In this document: piece by piece, positions 17,123 to 23,365 of the stretch
How positions within the stretch are numbered: the stretch's first letter is position 1
Layout: every line of letters begins with the position of its first letter
Origin: a virus
IMG/VR virus record: IMGVR_UViG_3300021093_000371
Span: 1 to 23,365 of that record
DNA: 23,365 bases
Strand: one strand, 5' to 3'
Program-made: the position numbers and the translations under genes
The notes under the pieces: model-generated
Databases searched by the model: none
What the model saw: the letters and a program-made list of their open reading frames with translations, nothing else
Told to the model about the DNA's origin: nothing

Positions 17123-18028
17123 TTAGTAGATGACGGTGACGCCGTCATCATATTTGTATTTGGCTTTCAAATCTTTAAATATTTTTTGTTTTTCGTCTGA
17201 TATTTGAACTAGTTTTAAAGCCTCTTCTCTTAATGCTTCAATTTGCGGATCACCCTGTGGCAATTTATGCAATGCTTTTTCAAATTTAGCATATGCTTTA
17301 CTTGCTTTGCTTGCCGCTTGTGTATAGGCACTACCAGCGCTACCAATTTCTTGTAGTTGTTCTATCGTTATTTTGTTTGTACTTTCTAATTCTGAAGTCG
17401 CTTCTTCAGACACTTCTCCTAGCATGTTAGGAGGAGGTATACTAGGATCGCCTAATAGGTTATCTATTGCTGCTGTGATTTCTTGTCTGTCTGTTGTATT
17501 AATTGCTATTACTGGCATACTGACTGGTACACCGCCACCAGAACTTATTGCTGACAACTGTGATTCTAGTTGTGACGCAATACCGCTGGGCAATCCAGAT
17601 TTGCTTAAGGCTGCAGCTATATCAAGTTTTGGAATATCAATACCAGCTAATTTAGCAGTGGCCAAGGATGCAATACCATCTTTTAATTTATCTAATGCCC
17701 CGCCTAATTTATTATTCATACCCTTAAGTTTATCTTTTGCTGCTGACGCAGAATCCTTTAAACCACTAAGCTTTCCCTCTAATGCCCCTATTTTATCTTT
17801 GGCTCCAGCACCTAAATTTTTTAAAGCGCCTGCAGCCCCTGCTCCACCAGGTAAATTACCTAATCCACTTGCTAAGGTAGAACTCGCGGATGCTGCTGAT
17901 TTTGTATTTACGCCTGAGGCTGCTTGCTGTAATGCGCCTGCTAGTCCGCCCGTTGCGGCAACGACTTGACTAGGATTAACTCCGGCACTACTAACTGCTG
18001 TTGCTGCTTGTTTTAATGATAGTGACAT
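17123..18028 (-). CDS. Ala/Gly/Lys-rich virion structural protein, unrecognised (301 aa)
   Basis: Family not recognised with certainty. Residues 1-125 are low-complexity and rich in Ala, Gly, Ser, Leu and Lys (GGLAGALQQAASG, KDKIGALEGKLSGL, NNKLGGALDKLKDG), likely amphipathic helices. A middle part (about 165-205) reads VPVSMPVIAINTTDRQEI, then LLGDPSIPPPNM. The C-terminal ~90 residues are charged and look helical or coiled-coil (TIEQLQEIGSAGSAYTQ, QIEALREEALKLVQI), ending VTVIY. The start overlaps the stop of the previous gene (TAATG), with only a weak AGGA two bases before the ATG. Its place between spike and gp25 genes suggests a tail or baseplate protein. It shares short words (GALKN, KLSG) with the protein before it. 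Confidence 0.8.
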   Translation of the reverse strand: MSLSLKQAATAVSSAGVNPSQVVAATGGLAGALQQAASGVNTKSAASASSTLASGLGNLPGGAGAAGALKNLGAGAKDKIGALEGKLSGLKDSASAAKDKLKGMNNKLGGALDKLKDGIASLATAKLAGIDIPKLDIAAALSKSGLPSGIASQLESQLSAISSGGGVPVSMPVIAINTTDRQEITAAIDNLLGDPSIPPPNMLGEVSEEATSELESTNKITIEQLQEIGSAGSAYTQAASKASKAYAKFEKALHKLPQGDPQIEALREEALKLVQISDEKQKIFKDLKAKYKYDDGVTVIY

Positions 18029-19176
18029 TATCCTAATCCAGGTACTTTTGCTGTTAAGTTGCTTACAGCACTTTGTGCAGAGTTTTGAATACCAGTTGCT
18101 TTAGATGCGAGTGACCCTACGTTACCAGCAGCAGCGCCAGCCAATCCTGATACCTTATCTTTTATGGCTGCTGCTCCAGGAAGATTTTTACCTAGTGCTG
18201 CTGCACCTCCACTTAATTTATTTGTTAGTTCCCCTCCCGCCTTTGATAATGCATTTTTCAATGCGCCGCCTTTACTAGCCAAGTCGCTTAACTTGTTTGT
18301 TAAGTCGCCTGATTTTCCAGCTGCTGCCTCAGATACTTTAGCGAATGCATCTTTTGCTTCTTTTTCTACATCTACTGGCACACCTGCTGGTAGTGATGGA
18401 AATCCAGACTTAATAGCATCAAATGCAGACGCGGCTAAACCCTTTGCTTGCTCTTGTAGTGATGCCAACCCCTTACTTTCTGCTAGTCCTGATAGTGAAT
18501 CCTTTAATGAACCTAATCCAGAAGTTACTTCATCAGCCATCTTGCCTGCAAGATTTCCACTTCCAATTTTGCTTAAAGCTGCATCAGCGCCCGCCTTTAA
18601 ACTTCCTGCGGCTTCACCTGCCGCGCCCTTTAACGCATTTAAACCGCCTGCAGCCGACGGTACAGTTACTTTTGGCGCAGTAAATGCTAATGTATCCACT
18701 TCTGTTAATGGTAGTTGTTGTGGTACTGGATTAATATTACTAGATATAGACCCTTTAGGATTACTGGCTAATCTTTGTGGTCTTGCTACTCTACCTCCTC
18801 TACCTCTACCAGTAGAATTTTTTACTGCTGCTAAGGTAGCGCCAATACCAACAGTAGCAGTTGAATTTACTAGACCAGCAATCGCAGTTGGGCTTTCCTT
18901 ACCTGTAATAATTTTTGCATTCATTAATTGTGCTTGACTTTTTTTCATAACATTAGTCATAGCTAAAGATTGTGCATTAAAATTGTTTTTTAAATCATTT
19001 AGGGATTTTGCACCCTGACTGCCTGTAAACAAGTTTTTTGGCATAGAGTTTGCCAATGGCTTACCACTATCAACTAGTGCCTGTACTAATTTAGCACTGC
19101 CGGGCTTAATTATACCAGCAGCTTGCATCTGTTCTGGATTTAAACCAAACTGTCCTACTAAGGGTATATTAGTCAT
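18028..19176 (-). CDS. Ala/Gly-rich virion structural protein, unrecognised (382 aa)
   Basis: Residues 1-120 form a more complex N-terminal domain: VGQFGLNPEQMQAAGIIKPG, then MPKNLFTGSQGAKSLNDL and AKIITGKESPTAIAGLVNST. It resembles an N-terminal domain I recall in cyanophage structural proteins, sometimes described as peptidoglycan-binding-like; that is not established here. Residues 122-137 are basic and Arg/Gly-rich (TGRGRGGRVARPQRLA). The remaining ~240 residues are low-complexity Ala/Gly/Lys/Leu/Ser (LKDSLSGLAESKGLASL, GGALKNALSKAGGELTNKLS), ending KVPGLG. The start codon overlaps the gp5-like stop (TAATG), and a strong GGAGG lies six bases upstream. A role in the tail tip or hub is inferred from position only. 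Confidence 0.82.
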   Translation of the reverse strand: MTNIPLVGQFGLNPEQMQAAGIIKPGSAKLVQALVDSGKPLANSMPKNLFTGSQGAKSLNDLKNNFNAQSLAMTNVMKKSQAQLMNAKIITGKESPTAIAGLVNSTATVGIGATLAAVKNSTGRGRGGRVARPQRLASNPKGSISSNINPVPQQLPLTEVDTLAFTAPKVTVPSAAGGLNALKGAAGEAAGSLKAGADAALSKIGSGNLAGKMADEVTSGLGSLKDSLSGLAESKGLASLQEQAKGLAASAFDAIKSGFPSLPAGVPVDVEKEAKDAFAKVSEAAAGKSGDLTNKLSDLASKGGALKNALSKAGGELTNKLSGGAAALGKNLPGAAAIKDKVSGLAGAAAGNVGSLASKATGIQNSAQSAVSNLTAKVPGLG

Positions 19177-20867
19177 TATCCACCTCCAGGCAACTTGGCA
19201 ACGCCTGCTTTGGCTTGTTGCACCTTCGCTGTTAAGGGATTGCTTGCCATTGCTTGTGCGCCTGCTCCTAATAATGCGCTTGTTGCGTTCTTATTTAATG
19301 CGCCGCTAACAGCATTAGTTCCTGCTTGTACTGAACTTGAACTTACTGCTGTAGCTGCGCTGGGCGATGTTGAATTTGCTGCTGCATCGTTGACATCACT
19401 TACTGCTGCGTTTGGTGCTTCGGGCAGATTTGCACTTGCGCCCAAATCAGTTTTAGCATCAGTTCCTTGTCCTGCTGAAGCCCAAGGGGTATGTGCTGGT
19501 ACACGACTTGCAATAGATAATAATTTTCCTGGTGCTGCAATAAATCCTTTTTGTTTATCAAACAATGTATCTGTTTGTGCAAAAGCCTTTATTGCTTCTA
19601 CTGCCTCTGGAGTAGTTGATGGGTCGCCGCTGTTAAGGTTTACTTTAGTACCAACAACAAAAGCTTCTGCACCAGCAACCATACTGGCTTGTCCTCCTGC
19701 TTTCACAGCATATGCTCCTGCTATTAGTGAAGTTAACTTTCCTGATATAGATTCAGCATAATCTTTTAATACACGCAATTTATAAGTACCTTCAGCCTGT
19801 ACATGTATATTTTCAGCGCGTATATTCAAATTTTTTTCAGCGTGTATATTAATGTTTCTGTCTGCGTGTAAATTTAAATCACCCTGTGTTCTAACATTAA
19901 AACTATTTGTACTATAGATATCTACAGTGCCTTCCTTGCCTAATTCAATATAACTTTGTCCATTACTATGTATAATAAACAATGTTTGACCGTCATCACT
20001 CATAGTAATTTGATGTCCAGTAGAAGTTCTTAAACGTATCAGATTATTTCTACCTATAATATCACCATCATCCATTACTAAAGTATGCCCACCTCGACGA
20101 CCTACAATTTTGAATTTAGCAGGGTCAGCACCGCCTTTTAACTCGCTTGCTATATTATCATCGTTCATACCACCTTGATAGATAGGGCGTCCTGGAGTGC
20201 TTACACCCCAGCCTACTCTACTAGAAGTTTCACGCTGCGCACTACTGCTTATTACACCGCGTATTGGATCACGTATTAAACCTTGCTGAAATAATATACT
20301 TGCTTGATAACTATGTACAGGTTTAGGTGCATCAACATATTTTTCTGGTGCTGATGCTTCTGGACTGTTGTCATTTAAATTTGTAACTGGTAATACAACT
20401 GCGCCACCATAACTTTGACCTTCAGCTTCGTTCAATAATACATCTTTATAGCCTGCTATAGCAGGTAGACTATACATGGCATCAGGATCGTAAACACCGC
20501 CTAAATAATAACCAAAATTAGCATCGCCATTTATAAATATGCAAACTACTCTGGTACCGATGTCTGGTGGACTATGCCAAACACCATAACTTGCTGGATT
20601 AGTTTTAAAAGTACCAAACCCTGTCTTAGGGGATTCTCCAATAGTACGGCCATAAAAACCTATAGGATAAATTGGTTTAGACCAATTAGTAGAAGAATTA
20701 GGGTCCTTACCAGTACCATCTGCTATAAACACTCTTATTCCGCCCTGTCTAGTATCATCAAAATTGTATTTGACAATACCCCATACAGGATATGGCAAAA
20801 GAGGTGCACTACCTGCATCTGCTCTTGTATATTTAGGCTGTCCCCTGGCTTGAAAATCGTCTTGCAT
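19176..20867 (-). CDS. gp5: gp5-like baseplate hub/central spike protein, no lysozyme domain seen
   Basis: 563 residues. Residues about 25-127 form an OB-fold like gp5/VgrG proteins: PYPVWGIVKYNFDDTRQGG, IRVFIADG, YGVWHSPPDIGTRVVCIFI, NFGYYLGG. Residues about 259-305 (GGHTLVMDDGD, LIRLRTSTGHQITM) lead into a beta-helix. From 316 to 365 there are 8-residue repeats (GDLNLHAD, RNINIHAE, KNLNIRAE), as in the needle of T4 gp5 and VgrG. A conserved-looking SIASRVPAHTPW follows at 451-462, then an Ala/Ser-rich tail ending KLPGGG. T4 gp5 (575 aa) has a lysozyme domain between OB-fold and needle; here the stretch (about 130-258) shows no lysozyme motif I can recognise. It follows the hub-like gene by nine bases, matching the gp27-gp5 partnership. 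Confidence 0.85.
   Translation of the reverse strand: MQDDFQARGQPKYTRADAGSAPLLPYPVWGIVKYNFDDTRQGGIRVFIADGTGKDPNSSTNWSKPIYPIGFYGRTIGESPKTGFGTFKTNPASYGVWHSPPDIGTRVVCIFINGDANFGYYLGGVYDPDAMYSLPAIAGYKDVLLNEAEGQSYGGAVVLPVTNLNDNSPEASAPEKYVDAPKPVHSYQASILFQQGLIRDPIRGVISSSAQRETSSRVGWGVSTPGRPIYQGGMNDDNIASELKGGADPAKFKIVGRRGGHTLVMDDGDIIGRNNLIRLRTSTGHQITMSDDGQTLFIIHSNGQSYIELGKEGTVDIYSTNSFNVRTQGDLNLHADRNINIHAEKNLNIRAENIHVQAEGTYKLRVLKDYAESISGKLTSLIAGAYAVKAGGQASMVAGAEAFVVGTKVNLNSGDPSTTPEAVEAIKAFAQTDTLFDKQKGFIAAPGKLLSIASRVPAHTPWASAGQGTDAKTDLGASANLPEAPNAAVSDVNDAAANSTSPSAATAVSSSSVQAGTNAVSGALNKNATSALLGAGAQAMASNPLTAKVQQAKAGVAKLPGGG
19183..19187 (-). promoter_or_regulatory. Strong ribosome binding site (GGAGG) for the 382-aa gene
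   Basis: GGAGG lies six bases before the ATG at 19176, within the last codons (Pro-Gly-Gly-Gly) of the gp5-like gene. It is the clearest Shine-Dalgarno in the window and fixes the start. Confidence 0.7.
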
Positions 20868-20876
20868 TTACATTAT

Positions 20877-23365
20877 TTAACCCCTGCCTCTACCAAGATT
20901 AAAGTTTGGCGCTGTAATACTTACATTGCCTGCATCTATAAACGTGGGTGCAGTAACGCTTAGTCCTCTTTTTGTGACTTGTACTTCTTGTAATTGACTA
21001 TCATCATTTGCTACGCCTTTAGCTGTTGTTTGTGTTTGTCCACCAACTGAACTTTTCATATTAGTGGTTATCCCTGGATCTGTCTGTGATTGTGTAGCAT
21101 CGGGAGGCGGATCAGATACTAGACCCTTTGCCGGATTTGATATAGTTTTTTTAGTGCTTGTGATCGTTACTTCTTCAAGATCATCTTCAACATCCGGGAA
21201 AGTATTAATTACACACTGTAAATCTTGTTCAAAAATACCCTTATCAAATTTACTTGACACTTTAATTAAACGGTAACTTACCCCTTCTACAATATCTGCA
21301 ACTTTCTTAGGATAATTCCAAAATTGAACTTTTTCATTAACACTCATAAGACCAGTGCCGGTTGAACTAAATGCTATACCGTCGGTTGAACGAAAATTAT
21401 AATCCTGCGGTTCTTTAAAATCTACTTCAATAAAAACTTGTCCACCATTTGGGTTGATAGTATTATCTTGTGTACCATAAAATCTATTATATAATTTATT
21501 GATGGGCACTGTACTTTCTGGCATAAGATAATCTGGGTCTCCCATTATTTTGATTGATACGTTTGCTTGTGATACTGGATCAAACAAACTTGTAATATAA
21601 GCACGTTTACCAAAGTCTTGTAAATTAGATATATCTGTTTTTGTTGCATTTGCATCCTTAACGAGGGCAACCGGAGTGCCCGGTTGTGTTTCTGTATTTT
21701 GTTCTTTATTAAGACCAGCTACTGCTACGGTAAAGAATGTATTGTCTAGATTTTGTGTATAACCTAGTATTTCACTATTTTGTCCTGTAAACCAATATTT
21801 ATAACGTTTGTGTGGTCCATAATATGGAATACCCGGGTTACTATAAGCATTTGTTATAATAGGAGTTTCATAAATTTGAAACACATACGTTATGTCATAT
21901 GTAAAATCTTGGATTTTGTCAAAAAATTTGCCGTTGCTAATTTGTGCGCTAACATTATACCAACGTACAAAATTTTTATTGTCTGTATCTTGTTGTAACT
22001 CCCCATTTGTTTTTTGTGGATCTGGTTCTAAGTTATTATTTTGTATTGTCTTGAATGCACTTGTAATATATGTGCTACGTGAAATAATAGTTTCAAATGC
22101 TTGTAAAATCGGCGTACCTGAAGGTATGGTTAATTCTCCTACACTAGTGTCTGGTCTGCCTTGCTCTTCTCCTGCTTTTGATCCTGTAGTGGTAGGTTTT
22201 GTACCTACCAATGATGCTTTAGTAACATCAGTTTCGCTAACCATTCTTTCTCTAAAAATTGGTGCAGACTTTTGTTTTTCTAGATTTTCTTCAATGCCCT
22301 CACCAACAAATTTAAAAGAATACTTATTTGGTTTTATTTTAATATCTTTAACGCTATCTGCGGCAGTTTTATTCAACTGATTCATCATATTTGTAAGCAT
22401 GTCATATACAGTAGTACCGCGTAAAGTTCCGCCTGTGTCCCAAATGCCACGTTTAGTTCCAAACGCTACGGCAGGGCTTGAAGCCACAGCTTTTATATTA
22501 TATGTTGTGGCTTTATTATCTAATTTGAATTTTACTTCAGTCATATAGATATCATAGAAACGTTCAAACAATGGATCTTCTTTTGATGATGCTGGAGTGC
22601 CATCATTATTAAAACCAGTAAATCTTATACCCAGTATAAAAAATTGTCTTGTAGGATTTTTTAATGATTTAGCTCCGCTGTCTGCAATTATGGCGTCAGC
22701 GGTGCGCTGCAAATTTGTAATAAAACTAAAACCATATGGTTCGTTAATTTGAAACTCTATATTGGTTGTATTAGTACTTGTTTGAGTATCCATGCCACTA
22801 GTAAATGTTTCTATTCTTAAGTTATCAATATAATAATCAAGTGTAAAACCCACGGCGCGTTTTTGTACATCATTATTGACTCCGCCTGATTGGCATATTA
22901 ATGCTACACCATCTACTGGTAATATGGTTCTGCCTGACCCTGTAAATTCATCATAGGCTTTAGGTGTTATCATATATAATGAAATATTATATGTGTATGA
23001 GGGAAATACTGAAAGTGGATTATATAATCTACGTCCAGGGCTATCATTTTGTGCCTTGGCTGTGGCCGCTGCATTGGTTGCTGTCGCAGGTGCCGTAGTG
23101 TTCGTACCGGTTTTTTTATCTCCGTCACCCTCGCCTGTTATATTAGTTTTTGGATCAGTCCCGGCAGTAGCAGGTGCTGCAGGGTTAGCGGCTGGTTCAT
23201 TAGGCTTAGCGGCAGGTGGAGTAGTGTTTGGACACTTAGCAATCTTTTCAGCGAAACTGTCTCTGGTTTTTGTGTAAAGCCCGGCTTGTGCAGCGAGTCT
23301 ATTAGCCTCACGATTAGTAAGCCCTATTAACTCTTGACTTTTTGCTTTGACCTCACCTTCGGCTT
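20877..23365 (-). CDS. Hub-like baseplate structural protein, partial (N-terminus beyond right edge)
   Basis: At least 828 codons are visible; the frame is open to the right edge. An in-frame ATG at 22973 exists, but coding continues upstream without a stop and the sequence RLYNPLSVFPSYTYNISLYM runs through it, so it is internal. Visible residues 1-45 look helical and 46-107 are a Pro/Ala/Thr/Lys linker. A large beta-rich domain follows (YMITPKAYDEF, INEPYGFSFITNLQRTAD, RFYDIYMTEVKF). Later segments NVSIKIMGDPDYLMPE and EGVSYRLIKVSSKFDKGIFE, followed by FEQDLQCVINTFP, recall the closing domain of gp27-type hub proteins. The tail ends NVSITAPNFNLGRGRG. Its position right before the gp5-like gene supports a gp27-like hub role, but T4 gp27 has only 391 residues and identity is not proven. 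Confidence 0.8.
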   Translation of the reverse strand, partial: AEGEVKAKSQELIGLTNREANRLAAQAGLYTKTRDSFAEKIAKCPNTTPPAAKPNEPAANPAAPATAGTDPKTNITGEGDGDKKTGTNTTAPATATNAAATAKAQNDSPGRRLYNPLSVFPSYTYNISLYMITPKAYDEFTGSGRTILPVDGVALICQSGGVNNDVQKRAVGFTLDYYIDNLRIETFTSGMDTQTSTNTTNIEFQINEPYGFSFITNLQRTADAIIADSGAKSLKNPTRQFFILGIRFTGFNNDGTPASSKEDPLFERFYDIYMTEVKFKLDNKATTYNIKAVASSPAVAFGTKRGIWDTGGTLRGTTVYDMLTNMMNQLNKTAADSVKDIKIKPNKYSFKFVGEGIEENLEKQKSAPIFRERMVSETDVTKASLVGTKPTTTGSKAGEEQGRPDTSVGELTIPSGTPILQAFETIISRSTYITSAFKTIQNNNLEPDPQKTNGELQQDTDNKNFVRWYNVSAQISNGKFFDKIQDFTYDITYVFQIYETPIITNAYSNPGIPYYGPHKRYKYWFTGQNSEILGYTQNLDNTFFTVAVAGLNKEQNTETQPGTPVALVKDANATKTDISNLQDFGKRAYITSLFDPVSQANVSIKIMGDPDYLMPESTVPINKLYNRFYGTQDNTINPNGGQVFIEVDFKEPQDYNFRSTDGIAFSSTGTGLMSVNEKVQFWNYPKKVADIVEGVSYRLIKVSSKFDKGIFEQDLQCVINTFPDVEDDLEEVTITSTKKTISNPAKGLVSDPPPDATQSQTDPGITTNMKSSVGGQTQTTAKGVANDDSQLQEVQVTKRGLSVTAPTFIDAGNVSITAPNFNLGRGRG
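20881..20885 (-). promoter_or_regulatory. Weak Shine-Dalgarno-like site for the gp5-like gene
   Basis: AGGGG lies 13 bases before the ATG at 20867, inside the final codons of the upstream hub-like gene. An ATG at 20873 is followed at once by TAA and cannot be the start. The long spacing makes this a tentative call. Confidence 0.35.

Noticed and set aside
17373-19761. Long plus-strand ORFs opposite the spike and Ala/Gly-rich genes (17373-17969, 18164-18937, 19195-19761)
   Set aside because: They lie antisense to well supported genes. The Ala/Gly-rich codons on the minus strand seldom give stops in the opposite frames, which explains their length. Their products are Pro/Ala/Ser-rich with no family signature.
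20532-20539. TATAAATA on the plus strand
   Set aside because: It lies inside the gp5-like gene on the antisense strand, and no plus-strand gene follows. Such matches are expected by chance in AT-rich DNA.

Overview
This window looks like part of the baseplate module of a T4-like contractile-tailed phage (myovirus), of the kind found in AT-rich marine and freshwater bacteria such as cyanobacteria or the SAR11/Pelagibacter group. The base composition is AT-rich by eye. All genes lie on the minus strand and are packed end to end. The order, read right to left, is hub-like protein, gp5-like spike, two Ala/Gly-rich proteins, gp25, gp6 and then a giant structural protein. The family signatures (gp6 N-terminus, gp25 fold, gp5 OB domain with octad beta-helix repeats) are seen in the sequence. 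The host group is inference.

Layout, in transcription order: 23365-20877 is a hub-like structural protein whose start is off the right edge. 20867-19176 is a gp5-like central spike/hub protein with no visible lysozyme domain. 19176-18028 and 18028-17123 are two low-complexity Ala/Gly/Lys-rich structural proteins. 17099-16653 is the baseplate wedge protein gp25. 16613-13206 is an enlarged baseplate wedge protein gp6. From 13204 to the left edge there is one uninterrupted reading frame of at least 4401 codons. It has no stop inside the window, so a scan for complete ORFs would show the left 13.2 kb as empty. It is fully coding.

The giant protein sits where T4 has gp7 and further wedge genes. 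It is a mosaic. Its N-terminus resembles the giant virion structural proteins of T4-like cyanophages. It also carries at least five dispersed copies of a ~45-residue Gly/Thr module with a GTGTG-like end. A seven-blade FG-GAP (integrin-alpha-like) beta-propeller lies in the second half, with one of the Gly/Thr modules inserted between blades 3 and 4.

Expression: the first four genes are joined by TAATG overlaps or very short gaps, which suggests translational coupling. The only two real intergenic gaps, before gp25 and gp6, each carry a T4-type late promoter motif (TATAAATA and GATAAATA) exactly five bases before the ATG, with no clear Shine-Dalgarno. The products would assemble together: hub and spike at the centre, gp25 and gp6 in the wedges and inner ring, and the giant protein probably at the baseplate periphery, where carbohydrate- or protein-binding modules could contact the host. 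No tRNA, CRISPR array, insertion sequence, integrase or terminator was seen.
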